DNA of 64,000 nucleotides from Aplectana chamaeleonis (taxonomy: Eukaryota; Nematoda; Chromadorea; Rhabditida; Cosmocercidae), in contig JAPDOI010001427.1 in NCBI GenBank assembly GCA_029168955.1, positions 62,001-126,000 on the forward strand, read 5' to 3'. How positions within the stretch are numbered: position 1 is the first letter of the stretch; every line of letters begins with the position of its first letter. This document shows positions 23,340-34,699 of this stretch, in pieces. The translations under genes and the position numbers were made by a program. The notes under the pieces are model-generated. The model saw only the letters and a program-made list of their open reading frames with translations, made no database searches and was not told the origin of the DNA.

Positions 23340-25240
23340 GTGGGGGGGGGGGTGGAGTACCAGTTGCCATCCCACTAGGGCGCGCCCATTTTTCCGTGCC
23401 GCCGCGCAATTATAACACCAATCCAGGGTTTCTTCCCCAGAAGCGTTGGCGCGCGGTGAAATTGGTGTGACCATATGCAAAGGACAAGTGGCCCCGACTG
23501 GCGAGATAGCACGGCCAAATCTAAAACGTCGACAAACCACGGCACTGTGCCGCAACCTTCCGTAACACCGGAAACGGATGCCAAATCTGTGCTTAGCACC
23601 CCCAAAGGTTGTTATCGCGGCCACTTGGCCACTCCTATTTCTCCGCGCCGCAACGATTTCGGAAGGGAAGGAAAAACCCGGGTTGGTGTCATAGGTTCGT
23701 TGGGGTGGAGACAACGGCCCGAGAGGTGAAGGTTGCTTAGAATACCTGAGTGGGGAATGGTGAAGGTTCCCTATAGATTTGCAACTTCAAAATTTGACGT
23801 TTTCTTAATCCTCTTTTTCTTGCATTCAATGTACTTTTATTTTAAAACATTAGTTTTGAAACATTTTTTTCCGTTAGATGACCTCCTTTAGAAATTCACT
23901 ATTCTTAGTGGAATGATCTGCGCAGGTCATGAAAAATTTCCTTTGAGCTGTCTTGGAGTCAAAATTTGTCGGAAAATTTCTTTAAGCGATTTCTGAAAAA
24001 CTACCTGTTCTTCGCTCATACCATTTTTACCCTTCCAGATGGATCTTTGAACAGAGCTGTTTTCGAAATCTTCATGAAATTTTGCGTCAAATAATGTTTT
24101 CTATTTGAGAAAATACGTTCCCAATCTCTCAGCCGATTTCAATTTATGAATTAACGTTTCTTTCACTAAAAGAAATCAGTTTTTCGTCCATAACTTTTTT
24201 ACCCTAGGAGACAGCCCTTTCGCGAAGCATGTCTTCGGAATCCCCATAAAATTCTGCATCGAATAGCGTTTCCAGTTTGGAAAAACATTTTCTCGATCCT
24301 TCAGCCTAACTCATTTTACGAAACACCGGTTTTTCGCCTATAACACTTTAACCGTTGAAGATAGGGTTTTGGTGAAGGTTGCTTCTGAAATCTCTGTAAA
24401 ATTCGGCGTCGAATGATTTTTCCTAACTTTGCTTGCCCCGTAAGTCAGCCAGGTCGGTTAAGCCGATTTTCACAGTTATCTCCATAGGGTGCTCTCGCCT
24501 CTATGGTTTAAATGAGACGCAGAATTCTGCCGGAGCCAACAACGTGGCTCGGCTCCACCGACCTGGCTGCCTTATGAAGCAAGCGAAGTTAGGAACCCGA
24601 TATGTCATTCGACGCAGAATTTTACGTAGATTTCAAAAACGACGTTTACAAAACCCTATCTCCGAAGGTTAAAGAGTTATAGGCGGAAAACCGGTGCTTC
24701 GTAAAATGGATTAGGCTGAAGAATCGAGAAAATACTTTCCCAAACTGGAAGCACAAGTTGACGCAGAATTCCATCGAGATTTTGAAAACAAGCTTCACCA
24801 AAGGTCTCTCCGAGCACAAAAGATTTATGAACGAAAAACAAATAATTTCAGGCGAAAAAAATGCACTTTATAAACTGAATTCGGCTGGAAGAAGGAGAAC
24901 CTGTTTTTCAAAACTGAAAGCGTTTTTCAATGCAGAATTGTATGTGAATACCGAGAACAACTTTCACCAAAGGTCTATCTTTGAGCAGAAAAAAGTTATG
25001 AACGAAAAATCGGCAGTGACACGCACCCAATCTTGAAAATGACTTGCATGAGTGTTGGGTCACTTTCATTCTTTTTCGGGACGTTTCACTGGTTGTCACC
25101 GGTTCTCCCAATGGTGAAGGTTCCCCACTTCACCTGCCCAGGGTGAAGGTTGGTGGAGTACATGGCTCCACCTAACGAAGCCATGGTTGGTGTTATCATT
25201 TCGCGGCGGCATGAAAAAATGGGCGTGGCCAAGTTTGATT
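23340..25240. repeat. Giant inverted repeat in inner element core
   Basis: Outer arm parts 23350-23430 and 25150-25235 share CGCCCATTTTTC..TGCCGCCGCG and TAACACCAA in inverted form. Inner parts about 23900-24465 and 24545-25035 share CGAAACACCGGTTTT / AAAACCGGTGCTTCG, ATAGGGTTTTG, CTAACTTTGCTTGC and the inverted ACCTGGCTG. The centre is near 24505. The arms themselves contain three to four diverged roughly 140-bp repeats around CATAACTTTTTTACC. Confidence 0.75.
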
Positions 25241-25289
25241 ACCATGTGACTCTTCCTGTTAGAACCTCCTAGTAGCCTCATCAGACGGT

Positions 25290-28200
25290 GTGGGGAAAAA
25301 ATTTAGCTCTTGCGTTCGGAAAAATTTAACAATGGAGTAGTGAAGAAAATGAATTCAGTCTTGAAAGGTATGTCGATTCCTTCATACATTAGAGCTGATT
25401 TTCATATTTTTTGTTAAATCAGTTCGGGTATTCAAATTCGAATAACGTTCGAATATTCACCTCTGCGAATAATCGAATTTGAATAATGTTCGAATATTCA
25501 CCTTTTCCGAACAGTCGAATTCGAATAATATTCGAATATTCACCTTTTCCGAACAATGGAGTAGTGGAGAAAATGAATACAGTCTTGAAAGGTATGTCGA
25601 TTCCTTCATACATTAGAGCTGATTTTCATATTTTTTGTTAAATCAGTTCAAGTATCCGAATTCGATAAACGTTCGAATATTCACCTCTGCGAATAATCGA
25701 ATTTGAATAATCTACGAATATTCACCTTCTTCGAACAGTCGAATTCGAATAATATTCGAATATTCACCTTTTCCGAACAATGGAGTAGTGGAGAAAATGA
25801 ATACAGTCTTGAAAGGTATGTCGATTCCTTCATACATTAGAGCTGATTTTCATATTTTTTGTTAAATCAGTTCGGGTATTCAAATTCGAATAACGTTCGA
25901 ATATTCACCTCTGCGAATAATCGAATTTGAATAATGTTCGAATATTCACCTTTTGCGAATAGTCGAATTCGAATAATATTCGAATATTCACCTTTTCCGA
26001 ATAGTCGAATTCGAATAATATTCGAATATTCACCTTTTCCGAACAATGGAATAGTGGAGAAAATGAATACAGTCTTGAAAGGTATGTCGATTCCTTCATA
26101 CATTAGAGCTGATTTTCATATTTTTTGTTAAATCAGTTCGGGTATTCAAATTCGAATAACGTTCGAATGTTCACCTCTGCGAATAATCGAATTTGAATAA
26201 TGTTCGATTATTCACCTTTTCCGAACAGTCGAATTCGAATAATATTCGAATATTCACCTTTTCCGAACAATGGAGTAGTGGAGAAAATGAATACAGTCTT
26301 GAAAGGTATGTCGATTCCTTCATACATTGGAGCTGATTTTCATATTTTTTGTTAAATCAGTTCGGGTATTCAAATTCGAATAACGTTCGAATATTCACCT
26401 CTGCGAATAATCGAATTTGAATAATGTTCGAATATTCACCTTTTGCGAATAGTCGAATTCGAATAATATTCGAATATTCACCTTTTCCGAATAGTCGAAT
26501 TCGAATAATATTCGAATATTCACCTTTTCCGAACAATGGAGTAGTGGAGAAAATGAATACAGTCTTGAAAGGTATGTCGATTCCTTCATACATTGGAGCT
26601 GATTTTCATATTTTTGTTAAATCAGTTCGGGTATTCAAATTCGAATAACGTTCGAATGTTCACCTCTGCGAATAATCGAATTTGAATAATGTTCGATTAT
26701 TCACCTTTTCCGAACAGTCGAATTCGAATAATATTCGAATATTCACCTTTTCCGAACAATGGAGTAGTGGAGAAAATGAATACAGTCTTGAAAGGTATGT
26801 CGATTCCTTCATACGTTGGGGCTGATTTTCATATTTTTTGTTAAATCAGTTCGGGTATTCAAATTCGAATAACGTTCGAATGTTCACCTCTGCGAATAAT
26901 CGAATTTGAATAATGTTCGATTATTCACCTTTTCCGAACAGTCGAATTCGAATAATATTCGAATATTCACCTTTTCCGAACAATGGAATAGTGGAGAAAA
27001 TGAATACAGTCTTGAAAGGTATGTCGATTCCTTCATACATTAGAGCTGATTTTCATATTTTTTGTTAAATCAGTTCGGGTATTCAAATTCGAATAACGTT
27101 CGAATATTCACCTCTGCGAATAATCGAACTTGAATAATGTTCGAATATTCACCTTTTGCGAATAGTCGAATTCGAATAATATTCGAATATTCACCTTTTC
27201 CGAACAATGGAATAGTGGAGAAAATGAATACAGTCTTGAAAGGTATGTCGATTCCTTCATACATTAGAGCTGATTTTCATATTTTTTGTTAAATCAGTTC
27301 GGGTATTCAAATTCGAATAACGTTCGAATGTTCACCTCTGCGAATAATCGAATTTGAATAATGTTCGATTATTCACCTTTTCCGAACAGTCGAATTCGAA
27401 TAATATTCGAATATTCACCTTTTCCGAACAATGGAATAGTGGAGAAAATGAATACAGTCTTGAAAGGTATGTCGATTCCTTCATACATTAGAGCTGATTT
27501 TCATATTTTTTGTTAAATCAGTTCGGGTATTCAAATTCGAATAACGTTCGAATGTTCACCTCTGCGAATAATCGAATTTGAATAATGTTCGATTATTCAC
27601 CTTTTCCGAACAGTCGAATTCGAATAATATTCGAATATTCACCTTTTCCGAACAATGGAGTAGTGGAGAAAATGAATACAGTCTTGAAAGGTATGTCGAT
27701 TCCTTCATACATTAGAGCTGATTTTCATATTTTTTGTTAAATCAGTTCGGGTATTCAAATTCGAATAACGTTCGAATATTCACCTCTGCGAATAATCGAA
27801 CTTGAATAATGTTCGAATATTCACCTTTTGCGAATAGTCGAATTCGAATAATATTCGAATATTCACCTTTTCCGAATAGTCGAATTCGAATAATATTCGA
27901 ATATTCACCTTTTCCGAACAATGGAGTAGTGGAGAAAATGAATACAGTCTTGAAAGGTATGTCGATTCCTTCATACATTAGAGCTGATTTTCATATTTTT
28001 TGTTAAATCAGTTCGGGTATTCAAATTCGAATAACGTTCGAATATTCACCTCTGCGAATAATCGAATTTGAATAATGTTCGAATATTCACCTTTTCCGAA
28101 TAGTCGAATTCGAATAATATTCGAATATTCACCTTTTCCGAACAATGGAGTAGTGGAGAAAATGAATACAGTCTTGAAAGGTATGTCAATTCCTTCATAC

Positions 28201-28830
28201 ATTAGAGCTGATTTTCATATTTTTTGTTAAATCAGTTCGGGTATTCAAATTCGAATAACGTTCGAATATTCACCTCTGCGAATAATCGAATTTGAATAAT
28301 GTTCGAATATTCACCTTTTCCGAACAGTCGAATTCGAATAATATTCGAATATTCACCTTTTCCGAACAATGGAGTAGTGGAGAAAATGAATACAGTCTTG
28401 AAAGGTATGTCGATTCCTTCATACGTTGGGGCTGATTTTCATATTTTTTGTTAAATCAGTTCGGGTATTCAAATTCGAATAACGTTCGAATATTCACCTC
28501 TGCGAATAATCGAATTTGAATAATGTTCGAATATTCACCTTTTGCGAATAGTCGAATTCGAATAATATTCGAATATTCACCTTTTCCGAATAGTCGAATT
28601 CGAATAATATTCGAATATTCACCTTTCGCGAATAGCCGAATTCGAATAATGTTCGAATTTTTACCTTTTGCGAATAGTCGAATTCGAATAATGTTCGAAT
28701 TTTCACCTTTTGCGAATAGTCGAATTCGAATAATGTTCGAATATTCACACTTTTCGAATATTCGAATGTTCGAATAAAAATTCGTTCGAAAAGTTCGAAT
28801 ATTTATTCGAATTCGAATATTCGATCCTCA
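25290..28830. repeat. Higher-order satellite, 14 units of about 224 or 266 bp
   Basis: Each unit runs from TTGTTAAATCAGTTCGGGTA through ATTCACCTCTGCGAATAATC, then one to two 42-bp subunits (TATTCACCTTTTCCGAATAG then TCGAATTCGAATAA), to AATGGAGTAGTGGAGAAAAT and GTCTTGAAAGGTATGTCGAT. TTGTTAAATCAG recurs about every 222-226 bp, or 265-267 bp where one extra 42-bp subunit is present (units starting near 25860, 26351 and 27736). The block ends in a run of diverged subunits and then the TTCGAA-rich hAT end. Similar open frames (MYEGIDIPFKTVFIFST) are read from every unit and are not genes. Confidence 0.95.
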
Positions 28831-28855
28831 CTCTAGTATTCAGGACCTGATATTA

Positions 28856-29881
28856 AAGACAGTGTTCACGATAGTCTTCAATTCTGAGATTTTTCGCTAT
28901 ATTGATTAAGTGGCCCCCGGGTAGAACTAAAAGGACGTAGAAATTGAGAAAAACGCACTAGAACTACACGGAATCCTTAAAGGCAGTGGTCACGATGAAA
29001 AACGTTATCGAAAAAACTACAAAAATCAGATCAGATCAAAAACAGCTCAAAAACTATGAAGGTAGCGCGGTGAAAAACGAGCTAGAATTAGAGTTATTAA
29101 GACCCTAAACTTCCAGTTCGTGCACACGTGCACAGAAAGATCACAGTCTCATGCCGAGCAGTCAAAAATCATCGACACTCAGAGGAAGGAATAAATGCAA
29201 ATTTACCTAATAAAACAGTTGAACAATGAAAGCAAGCACTTCAGTCAATGTTTTTGACTAGATGTGTACATAAATCCGAAAGGTCATTGATTGAAATTCA
29301 ATTTCCAGCCAGCTGATGTTCTTGATATTAGAGATCATCGATGCCGATGATGTGGGGTCAGCTCGTCCACCATCAAAAGGCAAGGAAGTTCAGGCTTCAA
29401 ATTTGGCCTAGAACAGCGTTTTTTCGCGATTTTTTCTTATAGGTTCTACTACTCTATACCCAGATGAGGGTTAAGAGAGAAAAAGACGACAAGCATATTC
29501 GATCGCGTCCACTGCCTTTAGGTATCACCCCGCCTCTTAAGTATCACAGGAAGTGTTTGTTGTGACAACGAAATCTTTTGTGGGCCCGTACTTTGCAATT
29601 CTCAACTCTCTATTGCTCCGTTCTTTCCTTAGGGCCCCAACTAATCCTGCTTTGCATAAAATATTCTTCTATTTTCGATTGACCCAATTTTCCACCGGTG
29701 ACAACCACCATGAACATGTTCATCCAACCGGACAACTAGTCCATGTTACAGAATAATACCACTGAAATACGATGTTTTAATGCGTTCTCGCCGTTTCTTC
29801 GTAATTTTGGGGAAACTTGGAGGCCAAGGCGTTGTTTTATGTGAAAAACTCGGGGACGCTAATCATCGTGAACACTGCCTT
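28856..29881 (-). mobile_element. MITE A with nested MITE B
   Basis: MITE A (inverse) runs from TTA-AAGACAGTGTTCACGAT to ATCGTGAACACTGCCTT-TA. It is interrupted by MITE B at 28980-29518. The uninterrupted A copy at 58942-59425 shows the join. TA flanks both ends. Confidence 0.9.
28980..29518 (-). mobile_element. MITE B, copy 1
   Basis: 539 bp from AAGGCAGTGGTCACGATG to GATCGCGTCCACTGCCTT, flanked by TA on both sides. It matches the inverse of the copies at 50482-51031 and 51682-52231 throughout. Confidence 0.92.
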
Positions 29882-30132
29882 TAATTGAGAGAAAATTGTT
29901 CTCTCAAGATTATCTAGGAGAAAAAAAATTAATAAAATATTTGATGCAGTATCAAAATATTCAATTCAATCTAGAAAAAACATGTGGGAAAGAATTTAAT
30001 AACGACGAAGTCGCGATATTTTAACGACGAAGTCGCCTTTTCTGCGGTTTTCGGAACGCGGAACGCGGAAGGCCAAAAACGCGCGAAACTGCGGGTTCCG
30101 GAACGCGGGACGCGAAATTCCGCTCATCCCTG

Positions 30133-30510
30133 ATGTAAACCCACGATTTTGAGGTACCCTTCAAAGTAAAGGTATCGAGTTCAAATTGGAATATGTAGGA
30201 GCGACCTGCATCCATTTCCAGCCTCCTGTCCAAAAATGAGCTCCCTAGCTCAATTTTATCTGGTAGCACAAGATCGTGAACGCCGTCTGACAAAAAAGGA
30301 GATTAACAGAGAAAACTTGCGGTTTTTCAAATTCTAGGAAACCATTCCAAACCATTTTTGGGCATTCGATACAACTTTTTGCGCTCTTTTCAATGCAATG
30401 TAGTGCTAATTTCTACCTTCAACCTGAACTTAGATTTCGGAAAGCGGGTTGCGCGCGTGGCTGATTCAAAACCAAATCTGGTGCGCGCTTCGCGCGCACC
30501 ACAAATAAGT
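30133..30510. repeat. Dispersed element ending in GC hairpin, copy 1 (interrupted by outer hAT)
   Basis: Together with about 19425-19512 this is a repeat split by the 10.6-kb insertion. The block GATTTTGAGGTACCC, GAGCTCCCTAGCTCAA, AAGATCGTGAACGCC, GGAAACCATTCC and finally CCAAATCTGGTGCGCGCTTC with a GC hairpin corresponds to 34300-34682. Confidence 0.75.
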
Positions 30511-30646
30511 TTAGCAGCAAAAACGTTTCCGGACAATGTGAACCGTGAAAGCGTTGAGGACACGAAGACATAGCGTCAGTAGCTAATAAATTGCGTTAAA
30601 TTTCGTTTTCGTGACTTTTATCTAATCGGTGAGGGAAGAGGGAAGG

Positions 30647-31140
30647 TCTAGTACAATACCGCTCATAGGATTTGGTCAGAAAGCAAGCGAGGTCTGGTTT
30701 TCGCGTCTTCTTTGTCTTTTTTGTATAACTCGCTTCAAAGTCAACTTTGAGCGAAACTAGGGAGATATTCGTGATCCTCGCTTTGAGGGCTACCCAATGG
30801 TTTAGCCCTTGTGGTGATTACGTTGAGAACTAAAGAAGTTTCGTAATCACCCAGGTTTGTGATTACGGTACCGTGATGGATGGTGCGCTACCGTCTCCGC
30901 CTGCGTTTCCCTGTGTCTACCGTACATAGAGAGCTGGTTGATTGCGAAATTTCCATGGTTCTCAACGGAATCCTCACAATAGCTACAAAATTGGATAGCC
31001 CTCCACGCCTGGATTATGAATATCTCCCTAGTTTCGCTAAAATTTGACTTTGAAGCGAGTTATACAAAAAAGACGAAAAAGACGCGAAAACCCGACCTCG
31101 CTCGATTTCTGACCAAATCCTATGAGCGGTATTGTACCTC
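30647..31140. mobile_element. Foldback, about 180-bp arms
   Basis: The left arm (30647-30830) holds GTACAATACCGCTCATAGGA, TTTGGTCAGAAAGC and CGAAACTAGGGAGATATTC. Its inverse is at 30960-31138. The loop includes TGTGATTACG repeats. Confidence 0.85.
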
Positions 31141-31925
31141 AGTGGGAGCTACACTGAGAAGGCAGATTAACATTCGGAAACCTTATTTCTAGCCCATAAG
31201 GCCACATTTCGTTCAGCAGTAATTGAGAAGTAATTTTTTTCTTTTTGTCTTTATTTGCACGCCAGAGGACCTTCCGACGCGTGATTTGACTCCGATAATT
31301 CATAGAGCGCCTGCCAAATCCATTTGCAACAATATCACTACATTTGATGATTTATGTTGTCTGCTTATAACGACAACAGCCAAATCGAGGTTACGGGGCA
31401 ACTCACAAGTGAATACGGCCTGTCCCCTTAGTCTCTGCCCTCAGCGAGACGAGCAGGGTATTCCACGGTCCTGCTACCAATGCGATGGCTTTGCGGGCAT
31501 GGTGGAGGTTCGCCTGCAGTGTCCGTGCAGTGTGCGTTTGCACATTGATCCTGGTGGTGGTCTGCACAAATGGTTTTGAACCTCTGGCTGTGTTTTACTT
31601 CACTGTATAGCATCGATTACAGAACTGAAGCTTCCCAGTGGCACAATGATAAAACTTATGTAAAAGTAGAAACATGCATTTCTGCGGACAAGTCGCCAAA
31701 CAAAAACGAATAATGTGGACCATCAACAAATGAATTTATTTTGAGATGTTGCAGCTTCTTGAACCTCACATTGTTACTGCTAATAGTTCAACAGTGAAAA
31801 AATGCTGAATTCTTCTGTTCAGCCAGCCTGAGCTCCAACCCTTGAACTCTTTGTTTTTTAATCTATTTTGTGATTCGGACCATGCGTTGCCGTCATAGTT
31901 TTTAAATGATGTTCAGCTTAAATAT
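31141..31925. other. Unassigned sequence
   Basis: An open frame of 118 codons (31223-31579) is rich in Cys but matches no family I know. No splice-site-bounded exon was convincing. Confidence 0.35.
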
Positions 31926-31928
31926 TTA

Positions 31929-32066
31929 AGGCAGTGTTCACGATAAATGCTCCTGGCTCCTGGCTCGTTTTCTACCGTTCCTTTGGCACTGGGAGCCTAA
32001 GATCCTTCTCCCCTATCATTTTACCGTGGAAAGTCAACGAGGATGATCATCGTGAACACTGCCTTC
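31929..32066 (-). mobile_element. MITE D, 138-bp internal-deletion derivative
   Basis: The ends are TTTAAGGCAGTGTTCACGAT and ATCGTGAACACTGCCTT. The interior (GCTCGTTTTCTACCGTTC, GGGAGCCTAAGATCCTTCTC) is the inverse of the first 100 bp of MITE D at 46.3 kb; the remaining 300 bp are absent. Confidence 0.85.
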
Positions 32067-32070
32067 AAGG

Positions 32071-32755
32071 GAAATTCCTGAAAGTTTAGGTTCCTGGCAA
32101 AAGTAAAGATTTGGCATGGCCGTTTTTTCAAAATTTTAGAAATATACTCAGTTAAAAGGGGAAGGTGAAGAAAAATGGGAAAAGTTTTGAAATATTCCTG
32201 AGAACGATTTGGCGTAGAATAATTTGATTTTTAGGAAATGTAATGAAATAGTTGAAAGTATGATTTGGCAGTCGAGTTTGAACCAACTATTTACAAGATT
32301 TGTGCGAAACGAGAGATCGCATTGTATGAGCTTATCCGTAGAACATATCAAAGCAAAATCACGCGTGATAAGGCAAGCAGTAAAAGCTCGTTTGTGAGCT
32401 GGAATGCCGCGATCTTCACGTATTAAGTGAAGTAAAATCAAGTGTTTGGTCCATATCACGCGTGATTTTGCTTTGATATGTTCTACGGATAAGCTCATAC
32501 AATGCGATCTCTCGTTTCGCACAAATCTTGTAAATAGTTGGTTCAAACTCGACTGCCAAATCATACTTTCAACTATTTTATTACATTTCCTAAAAATCAA
32601 ATTATTCTACGCCAAATCGTTCTCAGGAATATTTCAAAACTTTTCCCATTTTTCTTCACCTTCCCCTTTTTAACTGAGATATTTCTAAAATTTTGAAAAA
32701 CGGCCATGCCAAATCTTTACTTTTGCCAGGAACCTAAACTTTCAGGAATTTCATT
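32071..32755. mobile_element. Foldback family 'CCAAATCRT', near-identical arms of about 300 bp
   Basis: Left arm 32071-32374 and right arm about 32452-32755 are inverted and almost identical (for example AATAGTTGAAAGTATGATTT and its inverse, GAACATATCAAAGCAAAATC and its inverse). The loop is about 80 bp. It abuts the MITE D derivative. Open frames on both strands encode the same peptide because of the palindrome. Confidence 0.92.
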
Positions 32756-32814
32756 TATTTTCCTAAAGGTTTCCTTTCTAACATGGTTTATGCCTGGTGG
32801 TGTTAATTCAAAGA

Positions 32815-34110
32815 AAACCCACTGATGCCCTGCCCCCTTCTATGACGTCCTGCGCGCTCCCACTGATGTCCTGCACACTTTCTTCGGCGTTCTGCGCACA
32901 CCCATTAGGGTCACAAGCACGCTCATGCCTATCACGTTTTCCGCAGGGCTACCTTAACCCTCCTTCGAAAATTTTCCAAGTATCAGCCTGGATAGGAGCA
33001 CATCGTAATAGCCAACAATCATGTTTGCACCATTTCGACCTCCTTTGCCATTTTCCAGTGGCTTCTCGCAGAGAGCGGTGTGCGAATGAATGCATCCCGC
33101 TCTTCCGCCCTTTTATACCTCGCATGTTATGAGCGTGTGTTATCGTTCGTTATCATGTTTTGTTCAAGAATGGTTACGGTAGCCCTGCGGAAAAAACGAT
33201 CGACATTGGCGTGCTTGTATTTGGGTCCCGCAAACTTTTTACGGCGTCCGGCGCATCCCACTTGGGTCCCACATACGTTCTACGGCGTCTTGCGCACTTC
33301 CACTTGGTTAACTCACAGATTCTACGGCGTCCAACGTTCTTTCGTTTGGGTCTCACACACTTTCCACGGCTTACTGCGCACACCCATTTGAGTCCCCCAC
33401 ACTTTCTACGGCGTCCGGCACACTTTCATTTGGGTCCCACACACTTACTACGGCGTTCTGCGCACACCCATTCGGGTCCCGCACACTTTATACGGCGTCC
33501 GGCGCACTCCCACGTGGGTCTCGCACACTTTCTACGGCGTCCGGCACACTCTCATTTGGGTCCCACACACTTACTACGGCGTTCTGCGCACAGCCATTTG
33601 GGTCCCGCACACTTTCTACGGCGTCCGGCACACTCTCATTTGGGTCCCACACACTTACTACGGCGTTTTGCGCACACCCATTTGGGTTCCGCACACTTTC
33701 TACGGCGTGCGGCGCACTCTCATTTGGGTCCCGCACACTTTGTACGGCGTCCGTCACACTCTCATTCGGGTCCCACACACTTACTACGACTTACTGCGCA
33801 CACCCATTTGGGTCCCACACCCTTACTACGGCGTCCGGCACACTCTCATTTGGGTCCCACACACTTACTACGGCGTTCTGCGCACACTCATTTGGGTCCC
33901 ACACACTTTCTAGGGCGTTCTGCGCACACCCATTTGGGTCACGCATACTTTCTACGGCGTCCGGCGCACTCCCATTTGGGTCTCGCACACTTTCTACGGC
34001 ATTCTGCGCACACCCATTGGGGTCCCGCACACTTTCTACGGCATCTTTCGCACTCCTGCTGGGGTCCCGCAAACTATCTACGGCGTTCTGTGGCGCACTT
34101 CTTAGTCACA
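32815..34110 (+). repeat. 42-bp minisatellite array 3
   Basis: A short run (32825-32915) and a long run (33205-34105, about 21 units) of TTGGGTCCCACACACTTACT then ACGGCGTCCGGCGCACTCTCA. All three plus frames are largely open because the unit is 42 bp and lacks stops; the longest frame is 331 codons. Unique sequence with CTTTTATACC (33110) separates the two runs. Confidence 0.93.
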
Positions 34111-34299
34111 ACGTGCGGCGTTCCAAAAAGTACTTCCGAGATCCCGCCGTATTGATTGAAGCGTTGCCCCGTTTCAGGGCGCGTTCAATCCTGAGCAAAA
34201 GCCTATCAGTAACAGTGTTTATTTCACTAGTTCATTTTTACGAATAAGTAAACGTCGGATGGTTTATAATAACATGTTTACGTGTTTTTGTCTTTCTCG

Positions 34300-34682
34300 A
34301 CCCTCAATTTTGAGGTTCCGCAAAAAATTGAGCAACCAACTTCAAATTTTGACAGGAGCTAGGTGCACACAAACCAGCTCCTGGCCGAATATGAGCTCTC
34401 TAGCTCAACGATAAGTGTTCCAACAAGATCGTGAACGCCAACTGGAAAAAAAAGAAGATGAACATTTTTTCGACCAAAATGACGTGGTTTTGACACTTTT
34501 TCTCGAATCTCAGGAAACCATTCCGGACCATTTTTTGAACAGTTATTCGCCTTTCTAAAGTATATTAAATGCAAAAAGAACGGTCTTCTTACGTTTACTC
34601 TGGACCCTGATACTGAGATCAGGGGGTTGCGCGATGGCGAATCAAAGCCAAATCTGGTGAGCGCTTCGCGCTCACCACAAAT
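34300..34682. repeat. Dispersed element ending in GC hairpin, copy 2
   Basis: Homologous to 30133-30510 over CAATTTTGAGGTTCC, GAGCTCTCTAGCTCAA, AAGATCGTGAACGCC, GGAAACCATTCCGGACC, GGGTTGCGCG and CCAAATCTGGTGAGCGCTTC with the terminal hairpin GGTGAGCGC-TTC-GCGCTCACC. The end looks like that of a rolling-circle (Helitron/Helentron) element, but the diagnostic CTRR end is absent. Confidence 0.7.
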
Positions 34683-34699
34683 GAGTGAATTCTCCTTTT

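Larger units (their letters stand above)
21851..28835. mobile_element. 7.0-kb hAT-like element (inner), satellite-bearing, with 8-bp target duplication
   Basis: The ends TAGAGTGAGGA (21851) and TCCTCACTCTA (ending 28835) are inverted and flanked by a perfect 8-bp duplication GTATTCAG (21843-21850 and 28836-28843). Next to the ends lie AT-rich TTCGAA satellites (21880-22345 and 25290-28830). The core 22350-25280 holds a large inverted repeat. No transposase frame was found, so it is nonautonomous. It sits inside the outer hAT-like element and is therefore younger than it. Confidence 0.8.
19513..30132. mobile_element. 10.6-kb hAT-like element (outer), with 8-bp target duplication
   Basis: The termini are CAGGGATGAGCG at 19513 and its inverse CGCTCATCCCTG ending at 30132. 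They are flanked by a perfect 8-bp direct repeat ATGTAAAC (19505-19512 and 30133-30140). Subterminal GCGGTTTTCGGAACGCGGAA blocks lie near 19637 and 30042. An 8-bp duplication and CAGGG-type ends are hallmarks of the hAT superfamily. No transposase frame was found. It contains a foldback, a tandem of E MITEs, the inner hAT element (21851-28835) and MITEs A and B. A smaller MITE with the same CAGGGATG end is at 54365-54470. Confidence 0.8.

Noticed and set aside
25290..28830. CRISPR-like array
   Set aside because: The repeats are 224/266-bp units without unique spacers, in a eukaryotic transposon context; this is a satellite.
29553..29756. Similar 64-69-codon frames at 29.6, 50.3 and 59.1 kb as a small conserved gene family
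   Set aside because: They are the same internal part of MITE A and carry no coding signature beyond shared ancestry of the element.
33160..34155. 331-codon open frame as a gene
   Set aside because: It consists only of the 42-bp minisatellite; the other two frames are open as well.
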